Assembly (NCBI RefSeq): GCF_938041965.1
Contig: NZ_CALISE010000023.1
Location: 54,291-118,290, forward strand
DNA: 64,000 nucleotides
Direction: 5' to 3'
Source: an uncultured Mogibacterium sp.
GTDB taxonomy: Bacteria > Bacillota > Clostridia > Peptostreptococcales > Anaerovoracaceae
The position numbers were made by a program, and so were the translations under genes. Numbering within the stretch: position 1 is the first letter of the stretch; every line of letters starts with the position of its first letter. Shown one piece after another: positions 25,675 through 34,889 of the stretch. The notes below the pieces were generated by a model. The model did not search any database. It saw nothing but the letters and a program-made list of their open reading frames with translations, and was not told the origin of the DNA.

Positions 25675-25720
25675 AAGAAAGCACAACCACCTAACACCTG
25701 TTAAGCGGTTGTGCTTTCTT
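25675..25720. terminator. Bidirectional terminator
   Basis: A perfect 14-base stem (AAGAAAGCACAACC, 25675-25688, with GGTTGTGCTTTCTT, 25707-25720) lies between the BFD-like gene and the convergent surface-protein pseudogene. The 125 bases between 25550 and 25674 hold nothing recognisable. Confidence 0.85.
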
Positions 25721-25745
25721 GTACATGCTTTCTTTTAAGACGATT

Positions 25746-26633
25746 TTACTTACTAATGTTAAACTTCTTTTTCATCATAATCAGCATTACACTAGCTACC
25801 GAGAGACCAAGCAGTCCCGAGTAAAATGCAATACCTGTATTGTCTGCTGTCTTTGGCGCAATTCTACTACTAGCTTTTTTCGCCTTAGAAATCCCAGGTC
25901 TAGATGGAACACTTGACTTTGAGACCTTAGGTTTTGGCGTTTCCTGAACCTGAGGTGTAGTTGGAACGGGCTCTACATATTTAGTGTAGACATGCGTACG
26001 AATATCCGAAGTGTCTGGGAGTGTATTTTTAAAGACATAAGCGATCTTGCCACCTGCATCGTATATATACTGATCTGCATCAAGGAATCAGAAGGTCCCA
26101 GCCTCTTTTACGGTGTTGCCATTTCCATCGATGTATCTGGTCACTTTTGCTGTTGGCTGTTCAGCCCCTATAGTAACGTTAGGAACAGCTCCAGTAACCG
26201 TTAGACCAAGAAATATAACGCGTCTTTTTACGGGTTTAAACACCTCTACCCCATTTTCTACAGTTCGATACCTAATTGTCTGTGTAGCAACCCTGTATTC
26301 TCCATATTTACCACCTGCCCAAGGTATAACTGTAGCTGCTGCTTGTTCTGCATCTGGATCATTAGCATCTGGATTGACAATATCCGAGTGGTTAGATTTC
26401 CAGGAATTAATATATTCATTCATTTCCTGTCCTGTCAGAGTATATGAACCTGTATACGATATATTCTCATCGACAGCCGTAGATCCTGAAGCACTATTCT
26501 CCTCTGCAAAAGTCTCGTTGATATCGAAGAATAATACGAGCTGCACAGTAAAAAGCAGAATTAAAAGAAATGAAAAAGCACGTCTATATTTTGATGACTT
26601 TGTAGTTTCATATTTCATAATTTTGTCTTCCAT
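25746..26633 (-). pseudogene. Cell-wall-anchored surface protein gene interrupted by an in-frame TGA
   Basis: The reading frame starts at an ATG (26633) with AGAAGGA upstream and encodes a signal peptide (AFSFLLILLFTVQLVLFF), then a secreted part ending in KEAGTF at a TGA (26088-26090). The same frame continues without another stop for 113 codons: FLDADQYIYDAGGKIAYVFKN, a Pro/Thr/Lys-rich spacer, then IAPKTADNTG, a membrane helix and KKKFNISK, which is a sortase-type wall anchor (LPXTG-like motif, helix, positive tail). The whole frame is 295 codons plus a terminal TAA. One base change from TGG would explain the stop. TGA is a true stop elsewhere here (for example 53337-53339). Recent nonsense mutation, phase-variable loss or sequencing error are the options. 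Function unknown. Confidence 0.8.
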
Positions 26634-26743
26634 AATACATTCCTTCTCTTATCATTTTTTATCAGTAAACAATCAGATTATTTGTATTGTATCAGATTTA
26701 ATTTTGTAAAACGACCCGTCTAACCCCCTATATAAATTTACAC

Positions 26744-26779
26744 AAAAAACCCTCCTCGCAGGTTATCCGGCAAAGAGGG
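26744..26779 (-). terminator. Terminator of the pyr operon
   Basis: On the minus strand CCCTCTTTGC pairs with GCGAGGAGGG (10 pairs, two of them G-U) around a 10-base loop, followed by TTTTTT. It lies 55 bases past the end of pyrI. Confidence 0.85.
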
Positions 26780-26833
26780 CAAATACATTGTCTGTAGATT
26801 TTCCTAAATAAGTAAAATACAATTTGAATCCCA

Positions 26834-27265
26834 TTAAAGCTTGATACTGCCACGATGAACAGTATCACAATATTCGCATCTATATATGTGATTTTCAGCG
26901 TCATCAAGGCGAAATCTATGTTCAATTCCTCTCTCAGTAGAGGTAATGCAACGAGGATTCTTACACTGAATAACATTTGTAAGTCGCTCTGGCAGCTTCA
27001 TATGCTTCTTGCTATGGAGTTTACTATCCTTGATTATATTGACTGTAATATTAGGATCTACAAAGCCTATTAAATCAAAATCCAAATCGATAATTTGATC
27101 AATCTTGATTATATCCTTCTTGCCATACTTACCGCTTTTAGCATTCTGGATAATAGCTATACTACAATCTAGTTTATCAAGTCTTAGCAGATTATATATG
27201 GCTAGAGATTTTCCTGCATCAATATGATCAAGAACTATTCCGGTTGTTACTCCATCAATATTCAT
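26834..27265 (-). CDS. pyrI: Aspartate carbamoyltransferase regulatory subunit
   Basis: A 143-residue PyrI. The N-terminal allosteric domain (IDGVTTGIVLDHIDAGKSL) precedes a zinc domain with four cysteines, CKNPRC and CEYC, that contacts the catalytic subunit. It makes aspartate transcarbamylase sensitive to CTP/ATP. Its ATG overlaps the end of pyrB by one base, so synthesis of the two subunits is coupled. It is the last gene of the pyr operon. Confidence 0.95.
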   Translation of the reverse strand: MNIDGVTTGIVLDHIDAGKSLAIYNLLRLDKLDCSIAIIQNAKSGKYGKKDIIKIDQIIDLDFDLIGFVDPNITVNIIKDSKLHSKKHMKLPERLTNVIQCKNPRCITSTERGIEHRFRLDDAENHIYRCEYCDTVHRGSIKL

Positions 27266-28194
27266 TAATTCAGACCTCCTTCGATACCCAAAAGCATGAG
27301 AATTAGCGCCATTCTCACGTATCTTCCGTTCTTAACCTGATCAAAGTATTTAGCTCTAGGATCCTTATCTACCTCTACGGAAATTTCATTAACCCTTGGC
27401 AGTGGGTGCATGATTACTAAATCATCCTTTGCAGATTCTAACTTTTGTTCATCTAATATATAAGTATCCTTGAGTCTAACGTAATCCTCTTCATTAAAGA
27501 ATCTCTCCTTCTGCACTCTAGTCATATAGAGTACGTCTAGTTCAGGGAGCGCCTCTTCTAGGGATGTCGTCTCAACCCACTTAATGCCGGCATCATCCAT
27601 GGCATCTTTATTATACGAAGGGAGTTTTAGTTCGTCAGGAGATATGAGCACAACCTCAATCCCCTTATATCGCAAAAGCGCCAAGATGAGCGAGTGCACT
27701 GTTCTACCGAATTTAAGGTCACCACAAAATCCCACCTTTAAATCTGTTAAACGCCCTTTGTTACGAAGTATCGTGAGTAGATCGGTTAGTGTCTGAGATG
27801 GATGTAAATGACCACCATCACCTGCGTTGATAACCGGTACGTCGCATGAGTTAGCAGCTACAAGTGCAGCTCCTTCCTTAGGATGCCTCATAGCGATTAT
27901 ATCGGCAAAGCATTCCATAACTCTCGTCGTATCGCTTACCGTCTCCCCTTTAGAGGCTGACGATGAGTTAGCATCAGAGAACCCAACCACATTGCCTCCA
28001 AGTCCATACATCGCAGATTCGAAGCTGAGCCTCGTACGTGTACTTGGTTCATAGAACAATGTCGCCAGGGTCTTATGAGCGCACTTATCCTGGTATTTTT
28101 CAGGTGATTCAATTATATCGCTTGCAAGCGCTAACAGACGGTCTAGCTCATCTAGGTCGAGATCTGTAATGTTAATTAAATCTCTCTTAGCCAT
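27265..28194 (-). CDS. pyrB: Aspartate carbamoyltransferase catalytic subunit
   Basis: A 309-residue catalytic chain that condenses carbamoyl phosphate and aspartate to N-carbamoyl-aspartate. The carbamoyl-phosphate loop STRTRLSFE, the NAGDGGHLHPSQTL stretch and HPLPRVNEI are all present. The start overlaps pyrE by 19 bases. Together with PyrI it should form the class B type allosteric holoenzyme. The window has two other carbamoyl-phosphate enzymes (carbamate kinase, oxamate carbamoyltransferase), so catabolic and biosynthetic pools may interact, which is inference. Confidence 0.96.
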   Translation of the reverse strand: MAKRDLINITDLDLDELDRLLALASDIIESPEKYQDKCAHKTLATLFYEPSTRTRLSFESAMYGLGGNVVGFSDANSSSASKGETVSDTTRVMECFADIIAMRHPKEGAALVAANSCDVPVINAGDGGHLHPSQTLTDLLTILRNKGRLTDLKVGFCGDLKFGRTVHSLILALLRYKGIEVVLISPDELKLPSYNKDAMDDAGIKWVETTSLEEALPELDVLYMTRVQKERFFNEEDYVRLKDTYILDEQKLESAKDDLVIMHPLPRVNEISVEVDKDPRAKYFDQVKNGRYVRMALILMLLGIEGGLN

Positions 28195-28802
28195 TCAATT
28201 ATTCCCTTTCCTTCTTCACTTGTTACGTAATTTTCAGCAACAGCAGTATCTATGAGTTCACTTATTGTGCATAGACTTAGTTTCTCAACATTTGCATCTT
28301 GGAAATTTTTATCAGCCTTCGCAGTTTCATATGTAAAGATACTAATAACCGCGAGTACTTCTGCCCCAGACTCACGAAGCGCTTCAACTACCTCGATTGA
28401 TGATCCACCTGTAGAGATGAGATCTTCTACAACTACTACCTTATCTCCTTTTTCAAGCTTTCCCTCAATTCTATTGTTTCTGCCATGTGATTTGGAGCTT
28501 CCTCTTACATACCCCATAGGCTTCCCTAGTATATGAGCGGAAATGGCTGCATGAGCAATTCCAGCTGTGCTCGTACCCATTACTACATCACACTCAGGAA
28601 ATTTCTCATCGATTACTCTAGCCATCTCGTGTTCGATAACATCTCTCACCTTAGGTGCAGTGAGTGTAAGTCTGTTATCACAGTAAATCGGGCTCTTGAT
28701 GCCGCTTGCCCACGTAAAAGGATCATTCGGGCTTAGGAATACCGCTTTTATGCCAAGTAACCCCTCTGCAATCTGCTTTGATTTGCTCGCTGAATTAGTC
28801 AT
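28176..28802 (-). CDS. pyrE: Orotate phosphoribosyltransferase
   Basis: A 208-residue type I phosphoribosyltransferase that makes OMP from orotate and PRPP. The PRPP loop is KVVVVEDLISTGGSS, and SPNDPFTWASGIKSPIYCDNR is the typical N-terminal region. The ATG at 28802, with GGAGGAG 7 bases upstream, gives an N terminus TNSASKSKQ; it overlaps the pyrF stop by 8 bases. An ATG at 28847 would add fifteen residues inside pyrF and is unlikely. Confidence 0.95.
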   Translation of the reverse strand: MTNSASKSKQIAEGLLGIKAVFLSPNDPFTWASGIKSPIYCDNRLTLTAPKVRDVIEHEMARVIDEKFPECDVVMGTSTAGIAHAAISAHILGKPMGYVRGSSKSHGRNNRIEGKLEKGDKVVVVEDLISTGGSSIEVVEALRESGAEVLAVISIFTYETAKADKNFQDANVEKLSLCTISELIDTAVAENYVTSEEGKGIIEWLREI

Positions 28803-29502
28803 TGTTAATCTCCTCCATACAAGTTTTATATGCTTTAACAGGATCATCTGCTTTCGTTATGCTCCTGCCAATTACAAGATAATTTGATCCCATTTTCTTT
28901 GCTCGCCCAGGGGTTGCAACCCTACTCTGATCACCCTTCGCGTCTCCAAGGAGTCTGATTCCGGGTGTTACTGTAAGAAATTCATTCGAAGTCCCCTCAT
29001 GTATTTCTTCCGACTCCCAAGCCGAGCAAACTACTCCGTCTAGTCCTGCCGTTTGTGCATTCCTCGCATATGCTAGTACTGTATCCTTGAGGTCACCTTC
29101 TATCTTGAGCTCTCTATTCATAGTCTCCTGATCTGTAGACGTAAGCTGAGTAACCGCTATAATCTCAGACCTAATGCCCCCAGATGAGCCTTCTTCGAGG
29201 CCTTCTACAGCTGCCTTCATCATCTTGATTCCACCAGCTGCGTGGACGTTAACCATATCAGCCCCTACAGAGGCGAGGACTTTCATCGCACTCTTAACTG
29301 TATTTGGTATATCGTGCAGTTTAAGATCCAAGAAAACCTTGTGCCCTCTATCTTTAATCTCTTTTACGATTGAAGGACCTTCGCCATAGAAGAGTTCCAT
29401 ACCAACCTTTACATATAGTTTCTCATTTTCAAATTTATCGAGAAATGAAAGTGCTTTCTCTCCACTTGGAAAATCTAATGCTATTATTATCTCTGGCTTC
29501 AT
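28795..29502 (-). CDS. pyrF: Orotidine 5'-phosphate decarboxylase
   Basis: A 235-residue TIM-barrel decarboxylase that converts OMP to UMP. The catalytic Asp-x-Lys-x-x-Asp motif is DLKLHDIPNTV, and TPGIRLLGDAKGDQSR is the phosphate-binding region. It abuts pyrD with no spacer and overlaps pyrE. Confidence 0.96.
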   Translation of the reverse strand: MKPEIIIALDFPSGEKALSFLDKFENEKLYVKVGMELFYGEGPSIVKEIKDRGHKVFLDLKLHDIPNTVKSAMKVLASVGADMVNVHAAGGIKMMKAAVEGLEEGSSGGIRSEIIAVTQLTSTDQETMNRELKIEGDLKDTVLAYARNAQTAGLDGVVCSAWESEEIHEGTSNEFLTVTPGIRLLGDAKGDQSRVATPGRAKKMGSNYLVIGRSITKADDPVKAYKTCMEEINND

Positions 29503-30417
29503 CTATATTACTCCTCTAATTTCATCCAAATTCTTGATTCCTAGCTCTTCCATCCTAGGCTGTAGCTCACTGATTATGCGTGGCATTGTCCATGGATCGA
29601 TAAGGTTTGCAGAACCGATCTCTATCGCTGTTGCTCCAGCCATTATCATCTCTAGCACGTCATCAACACTCTGAATACCACCAATGCCAATTATTGGGAG
29701 CTTTACTGCATGAAATACTTCATTTACCATGCGCTGAGCAATCGGTCTGATAGCTGGTCCAGATAGACCTGCATATTTCATCGCCGTCACAGTTGTTCTC
29801 GTTCTGAGATCGATTCTCATAGCTTTGAAGTTGTTGATCAAACTGATTCCATCTGCACCTCCTGCTTCAGAGGCCTTTGCAATCTCTGCAATATCGGTTA
29901 CATTTGGAGTAAGCTTCATAAATATCGGCAGTTTCGTAACATCTCTGACGGCTCTAGTTATTCTCTCCGCCATACTTGGATCAGCTCCAAATGCCGATCC
30001 GCCATGCTCCACATTAGGGCAGCTAATATTCACCTCAAGTATATCGGCATATCCTGACGCATCTAGCTTTGATGCTACCTCAGCGAACTCAGAAATGCTA
30101 AATCCGCTGATATTTACAATCAATGGACCTTGATAGATCTCTTTTAACGCAGGTAAATCCTCATCGATTACACAATCTATTCCAGGGTTCTGTAACCCTA
30201 TAGAGTTAAGCATGCCACTAGTACATTCCGCGATTCTAGGAAGATTATTTCCATACCTCAGTTCAACAGTTGCACTCTTCGTCACAACAGCTCCTAAGAC
30301 ATTTAAATCGAATAACTCTCTATACTCCTGCCCGTAGCCAAATGTCCCACTTGCTGGCATAACCGGATTCTTGAGTTCAATTCCCGCTAGATTAACCTTA
30401 GTTAAAGGCTTTCCCAT
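29503..30417 (-). CDS. pyrD: Dihydroorotate dehydrogenase 1B, catalytic subunit
   Basis: A 304-residue FMN subunit of the NAD-linked heterotetrameric enzyme. NISCPNVEHGG carries the type 1 active-site cysteine, GIGGIQSVDD and ATAIEIGSANL form the FMN phosphate site. It overlaps pyrK by 16 bases, as expected for the PyrD-PyrK partnership. Confidence 0.96.
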   Translation of the reverse strand: MGKPLTKVNLAGIELKNPVMPASGTFGYGQEYRELFDLNVLGAVVTKSATVELRYGNNLPRIAECTSGMLNSIGLQNPGIDCVIDEDLPALKEIYQGPLIVNISGFSISEFAEVASKLDASGYADILEVNISCPNVEHGGSAFGADPSMAERITRAVRDVTKLPIFMKLTPNVTDIAEIAKASEAGGADGISLINNFKAMRIDLRTRTTVTAMKYAGLSGPAIRPIAQRMVNEVFHAVKLPIIGIGGIQSVDDVLEMIMAGATAIEIGSANLIDPWTMPRIISELQPRMEELGIKNLDEIRGVI

Positions 30418-31133
30418 CTTAGCACCTCCTTATCAAAAACCGGTCCTTCCTTACAGACTCTCTGACTTCCATCTACCGTTCTTATGGAGCATCCCATGCA
30501 TGCTCCAAATCCGCATCCCATGCGAGCTTCGAGGCTAAATTGACCGCGCTCCACCTTATGATCTAGAGCACGAAGCATCGGTAGAGGACCGCAAGCACAT
30601 GCATATTCACACTTGTCAAAAGCATCCGTCACGAATCCCTTCTGTCCATATGAGCCATCAGCAGTCATAACCGTTATATCATCTGAAAAATGCTCGAAGT
30701 CTTCGAGCATAAACATCTCATCTGCAGAATTATAGCCGAGCACCACCTTACAGGATTTTCCCGCCATAACCATTGCTTTAAGTAATCCAAGCATCGGCGG
30801 AATTCCGATTCCACCACCGATTAAATATGCACCATCTGGGATTATATCGAGATCGTAACCATTTCCTAGACCTGTAATTCCTTTTACATAGTCTCCAGGC
30901 TCCATCCTGCTCATGATATCTGTCCCTTCGCCAACGACTTTGTAGATTAGAGTGTATCTGCTGCTATCGTAGCTGCTAACCGAAATTGGTCTCCTCAGAA
31001 ATTTGTCTGGAACTTCAACCATCGCAAACTGACCTGGTCTTGTAAATTCAGACTTCGGTGTCTCGAGAGTCATCCGGTAAATGCCTTCAGCGAGTTTTTT
31101 ATTCTCAAGTATTTCGCTTCGTAGGTCCCTCAT
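30402..31133 (-). CDS. pyrK: Dihydroorotate dehydrogenase electron-transfer subunit
   Basis: A 243-residue FAD/[2Fe-2S] protein that carries electrons from PyrD to NAD. It has the RRPISVSSYD flavin motif, LIGGGIGIPPMLGLLKAM, and the cluster cysteines in GCGFGACMGCSI and RVCKEGP. It resembles the nfnA-like protein at 758-1594 in fold but lacks the C-terminal extension. It starts one base after pyrC. Confidence 0.95.
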   Translation of the reverse strand: MRDLRSEILENKKLAEGIYRMTLETPKSEFTRPGQFAMVEVPDKFLRRPISVSSYDSSRYTLIYKVVGEGTDIMSRMEPGDYVKGITGLGNGYDLDIIPDGAYLIGGGIGIPPMLGLLKAMVMAGKSCKVVLGYNSADEMFMLEDFEHFSDDITVMTADGSYGQKGFVTDAFDKCEYACACGPLPMLRALDHKVERGQFSLEARMGCGFGACMGCSIRTVDGSQRVCKEGPVFDKEVLRWESL

Positions 31134-31134
31134 A

Positions 31135-32373
31135 TTATTTCTCCAAATTCTCGTAAACTATCTTACCATTCATAACTGTGAGCTCCACTAGTCCGTTAAG
31201 CATGTGCCCATCAAAAGGAGTGCACTTTCCTAATGAGAGGAATTTTGATGCATCTAGCTTGTAATCTTTATCTAAATTAACCACAGTAAATCCATTTTGC
31301 TCAAGACCAAATCTCTCCCTTGGTGTTACTGACATCAGTTTAACTAAGTGCTCAAGCGATATGATACCCGTCTTAACCAGGTACGTGTAAAGACCCGAAA
31401 AAGCACACTCAAGCCCAGTGATTCCGTTCGGACTCTTCAGAAAGCCCCTATTCTTTTCCTCAGCACTATGAGGTGCGTGATCTGTTGCTATCATATCTAC
31501 AGTACCATCGAGAACCCCCTCTATAAGAGCATTCTTATCAGCTATATCTTTAATCGGAGGATTCATCTTGAACCTGCCACCAAGCTCTGGCCATCTGATA
31601 ATAAATGCATTTAAATAATCCGTATCGAACACGAGGTAATGAGGTGCTGTTTCGCATGTGACGTCTACACCGCTCTTCTTGGCATCTCTTATCACTTCAA
31701 CGCTTTCCTTGCAGGAGATGTGGCATACATGGTATCCAGCACCTGTCTCATCTGCGAGTTTTAGATCTCTCTCTATCTGTTTCCATTCACTCTCTCTGAC
31801 CTTGCCTTCCCTTAGCAGTGATTCATCTTCGCAATGAGCTACGATGAGTTTGCCAAGTTCCTTAGCCTGATACATTGCTTCGCGCATCAGTCCGTCTGCC
31901 TGCACGCCTCGTCCATCATCAGAAAATGCACACACATGTGGCGCAAGAGCATTCATATCTGAGAGCTCTCCTCTACCATTCTGTGACATAGTGATAGTTC
32001 CATAAGGAATCACCTCTATATCGGCATCTTTTTTGATCAGATCAAGCTGCACATTAAGTGCATCAAGTGTAGATGGTGCTGGCTTCAAATTAGGCATAGT
32101 GCAAACAGTCGTATATCCACCGTGTGCTGCAGCTTTACTCCCTGCGCTGATGGTCTCTTTGTAAGACTGACCTGGTTCGCGAAAATGAACATGCACATCA
32201 CAGAATGACGGCAAAATAAAAGAGTTATCAGCATTGATAACTCTTTCAAAATCAAAATCACTACCGGTTTCGGATTCTAGACCGGCCTTCTCACGAGCAT
32301 CAACTACAAACAATTCGTTAGGTAAAAACTCTCCAGATTTGTAAATCTTTCCGCCTTTGATTGCAGTAGTCAT
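31135..32373 (-). CDS. pyrC: Dihydroorotase
   Basis: A 412-residue amidohydrolase and first gene of the pyr operon. The metal site is CDVHVHFREPG, the HCEDESLL and HVCHISCKESV histidines, and ATDHAPHS. It belongs to the same superfamily as the two allantoinases here, but the FREPGQSYKETI and DHAPHSAEEK wording and its operon make it a dihydroorotase. The 147-base leader upstream (32374-32520) shows no PyrR-binding loop or attenuator that I can recognise, and no pyrR is in the window. Confidence 0.94.
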   Translation of the reverse strand: MTTAIKGGKIYKSGEFLPNELFVVDAREKAGLESETGSDFDFERVINADNSFILPSFCDVHVHFREPGQSYKETISAGSKAAAHGGYTTVCTMPNLKPAPSTLDALNVQLDLIKKDADIEVIPYGTITMSQNGRGELSDMNALAPHVCAFSDDGRGVQADGLMREAMYQAKELGKLIVAHCEDESLLREGKVRESEWKQIERDLKLADETGAGYHVCHISCKESVEVIRDAKKSGVDVTCETAPHYLVFDTDYLNAFIIRWPELGGRFKMNPPIKDIADKNALIEGVLDGTVDMIATDHAPHSAEEKNRGFLKSPNGITGLECAFSGLYTYLVKTGIISLEHLVKLMSVTPRERFGLEQNGFTVVNLDKDYKLDASKFLSLGKCTPFDGHMLNGLVELTVMNGKIVYENLEK

Positions 32374-32520
32374 AGTCCCTCCAATTATATTAAACTCCCT
32401 AATAACTCTCGTTAATTACTATATGAAAGTATAACATTTTTGAAACGCACTATGTGAGAGGAATGTTAAAATCCGCCGCAAAATTTTGTTATTAATTTTG
32501 ATAATTTTCTTATAGAAGAA

Positions 32521-32940
32521 TTACTCTTCTTCAGATGGCTCAAAGTCCTTAATCTCCGGTGGAAGCTCAAGTCCATTTTTCTCATAATAATCTACAAGTG
32601 CAGCCTTGATAGCCTCTTCAGCTAGTACTGAACAGTGTATCTTCCTTGATGGTAGACCATCAAGCGCTTCAACTACCGCCTTGTTAGATAATTCGAGAGC
32701 TTCTTTGATGCTCTTGCCCTTGATAAGCTCAGTAGCCATTGAACTAGATGCGATCGCTGACCCGCATCCAAATGTCTTAAACTTTACGTCTGTAATGATA
32801 TCATTATCAATCTTTAGGTAAATTCTCATGATATCGCCACATGTTGGGTTTCCTACTTCACCGACTCCATCGGCATTTTCAATCTCTCCTACATTTCTTG
32901 GATGCTCAAAATGATCCATTACTTTTTCGCTATATAACAT
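32521..32940 (-). CDS. iscU: Iron-sulfur cluster scaffold protein
   Basis: A 139-residue IscU/NifU N-terminal-domain scaffold. The three cluster cysteines lie in NPTCGD, TFGCGSAIASSS and KIHCSVLAEEAI. It overlaps iscS by 11 bases. Rather than an Isc set with hscA, fdx and iscA, only the desulfurase, scaffold and an Rrf2 regulator are present, the minimal Clostridia arrangement. The acidic tail FEPSEEE is common in this group. Confidence 0.93.
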   Translation of the reverse strand: MLYSEKVMDHFEHPRNVGEIENADGVGEVGNPTCGDIMRIYLKIDNDIITDVKFKTFGCGSAIASSSMATELIKGKSIKEALELSNKAVVEALDGLPSRKIHCSVLAEEAIKAALVDYYEKNGLELPPEIKDFEPSEEE

Positions 32941-34120
32941 GTTCTCTCTCCCCCTTCTCTAATTCATCCCAGAATGGTGATATTTTTCTATAGTGTTCAA
33001 CAACTTGATGAACCTTTTCTATGATGAAGTCTACTTGCTCCTCTGTATTTTCCTCATTGAGACTGAATCTAAGCGATCCATGTGCTGCCTCAATAGGAAC
33101 ACCCATACCTATTAGAACGTGGCTTGGGTCGAGGGATTCACTTGTACAAGCTGATCCAGATGAGCATTCGATGCCATACATATCAAGAGCCAATAGTAGC
33201 GACTCGCCCTCAACTCCTTCAAACGAGTAATTCACATTACCCGGGAGTCTCTTTACAGGGTCTCCATTGAGCTGCGAATAAGGAATATCTGACAATCCTT
33301 TGATAAGTCTATCTCTAAGAGCAACTGTCTTTGCAGTATTCTCTTCCATATGTTCAATTCCATCTTCAAGAGCAGCAGCAAGGGCAGCAATTCCCGGAAC
33401 ATTAATCGTACCAGCTCTCTTACCTCTCTCCTGAGCTCCACCTTCAATTACGTTTATTAATCTGATGCCATTTCTAGCATACAGAACTCCAACTCCTTTA
33501 GGCCCGTGGAACTTGTGAGCTGATAATGATAGCATGTCTATGTTCATCGCCTGAACGTCTATAGGTAGGTGTGCTGCAGCCTGAACTGCATCAGTGTGGA
33601 AGAGCACGCCCTTTTCGTGACACAGCTTTCCAATCTCAGCAATTGGCTGAATAGCTCCCATCTCGTTATTAGCAAACATAATCGATACGAGTGCCGTATC
33701 CTCTCTGATTGCATCTTCAACATCCTTAACGTCTACAATTCCATTTAGCTGTGGTTTTAGCAACGTAACCTCGAAGCCCTCTTTTTCTAGCTTACGAAGT
33801 GTATGAAGAATTGCATGATGCTCTATATTAAGAGAAATCAGATGCTTCTTACCCTTCTTAACTAGTCCTCTAGCTGCAGAAATTAAAGCCTGGTTATCCG
33901 CTTCACTTCCACCTGAAGTAAAGTAAATCTCATTAGGCTTTGCAGCATTAAGTGCCTTAGCTACTTTCTCTCTGGACTCATCCAGCTTCTCTTTAGCAAT
34001 CTGTCCATCTGTATGAAGACTGTTAGGGTTGCCATTATAATTCTTAAGGCAATCTAGCAGCGTATTGAGTGCGACATCGCTCAAATAAGTTGTTGCCGCA
34101 TTATCTGCATATACTCTCAT
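32930..34120 (-). CDS. iscS: Cysteine desulfurase
   Basis: A 396-residue PLP enzyme supplying sulfur for cluster assembly. The PLP lysine is in SLSAHKFHGPKG, and the catalytic cysteine lies in ECSSGSACTSES. NNEMGAIQPIAEI is a standard segment. GGGAGGT precedes the ATG. It is cotranscribed with iscU and follows the Rrf2 gene after 105 bases. Confidence 0.94.
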   Translation of the reverse strand: MRVYADNAATTYLSDVALNTLLDCLKNYNGNPNSLHTDGQIAKEKLDESREKVAKALNAAKPNEIYFTSGGSEADNQALISAARGLVKKGKKHLISLNIEHHAILHTLRKLEKEGFEVTLLKPQLNGIVDVKDVEDAIREDTALVSIMFANNEMGAIQPIAEIGKLCHEKGVLFHTDAVQAAAHLPIDVQAMNIDMLSLSAHKFHGPKGVGVLYARNGIRLINVIEGGAQERGKRAGTINVPGIAALAAALEDGIEHMEENTAKTVALRDRLIKGLSDIPYSQLNGDPVKRLPGNVNYSFEGVEGESLLLALDMYGIECSSGSACTSESLDPSHVLIGMGVPIEAAHGSLRFSLNEENTEEQVDFIIEKVHQVVEHYRKISPFWDELEKGEREHVI

Positions 34121-34225
34121 GTATACCTCCCTACCAATAATTTAGTCATCTTAGTGCAGTTGTATTATAGTCCTTTAATCCCTACCTGGTCAATAGGAAT
34201 TACTCTTGGATATAACTTAAAACAA

Positions 34226-34669
34226 TTATCTCGATGTGTCTTGATCTTGTATGAGCTTATCGACATTACCAGTCATGAGATCTTGAAGCGTTATGTTGTC
34301 AAGATACTCATCGATAACCTTGTCAAGGCCAATCCACAGTGGAAGTGTCACGCATGAATGCGCTCTACCGCAGCTAACCTCACCAGACTTTATACAATCT
34401 ACTGGAGCAAGACTGCCTTCCGTAATACGAAGGATTTCGCCGATGTTATAATCTTCAGGTGATTTAATCAATCTATAGCCACCGTTCTTACCTCGAAGGC
34501 TCCTCAGCATACCACCTTTGTTAAGCATCGATACGACATTCTCGAGATACTTCATCGATAGCTTCTGCCTGCCTGATATATCCGCGAGAGATACGTAACC
34601 TCCATCGTCGTGGTTAGCAAGATCAATCATGACCATCAGAGCGTAACGACCTTTTGTTGAAACAATCAT
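34226..34669 (-). CDS. Rrf2-family regulator, IscR-like
   Basis: A 147-residue winged-helix regulator beginning STKGRYALMVMIDLA, with KLSMKYLENVVSMLNKGG as the recognition region. Three cysteines in PVDCIKSGEVSCGRAHSC occupy the cluster-binding position of IscR, so it probably senses the iron-sulfur status of the cell. It lies directly ahead of iscS-iscU. A promoter and an ATTGCGCACAA site lie just upstream. CymR-like function is an alternative, but CymR lacks this cysteine set. Confidence 0.88.
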   Translation of the reverse strand: MIVSTKGRYALMVMIDLANHDDGGYVSLADISGRQKLSMKYLENVVSMLNKGGMLRSLRGKNGGYRLIKSPEDYNIGEILRITEGSLAPVDCIKSGEVSCGRAHSCVTLPLWIGLDKVIDEYLDNITLQDLMTGNVDKLIQDQDTSR

Positions 34670-34716
34670 GGCTCTTCCTTTCTTTGATATCTTGCGTGTT
34701 CATTTCTTACAATTGA

Positions 34717-34745
34717 AGAATAACACATTGCGCACAACCAATCAA
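34717..34745 (-). promoter_or_regulatory. Promoter of the Rrf2-iscS-iscU operon with operator candidate in the spacer
   Basis: On the minus strand TTGATT (34740-34745), 17 bases, then TATTCT (34717-34722). The spacer holds TTGTGCGCAAT (34727-34737), an 11-base word found again at 36782-36792 in the ABC exporter/YitT divergent region. Autoregulation by the Rrf2 protein is likely. Confidence 0.55.
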
Positions 34746-34782
34746 GCATTTTCCTATTATTCATATAGGAATTTGGTGTATT

Positions 34783-34853
34783 AAAAAATGAGCAAAATTT
34801 TACGGTAGCCTTTTCTTGAACTTTCACCAATTCAACTCGCAATTTTGCTCATT
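34783..34853 (-). terminator. Long-loop terminator after the ABC exporter gene
   Basis: AATGAGCAAAATT (34787-34799) pairs perfectly with AATTTTGCTCATT (34841-34853) around a 41-base interior that can itself fold; on the minus strand a run of T follows. Confidence 0.7.
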
Positions 34854-34889
34854 ATATTTTACCGTTTATCGTTATATCTCGACATCCGT

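Noticed and set aside
25746..26633. The in-frame TGA as selenocysteine or as a reassigned tryptophan codon
   Set aside because: No selenocysteine-type family is evident, and TGA ends other genes in this window (53337-53339), so it is not generally recoded.
32521..34120. nif genes for nitrogen fixation
   Set aside because: Only an IscU-type scaffold and a desulfurase are present with an Rrf2 regulator; no nifH, nifD or nifK.
34735..34745. TTGGTTG ahead of the Rrf2 gene as part of the allantoin motif set
   Set aside because: It lacks the flanking AATT and GAA bases and lies in the Rrf2 promoter; chance match is likely.
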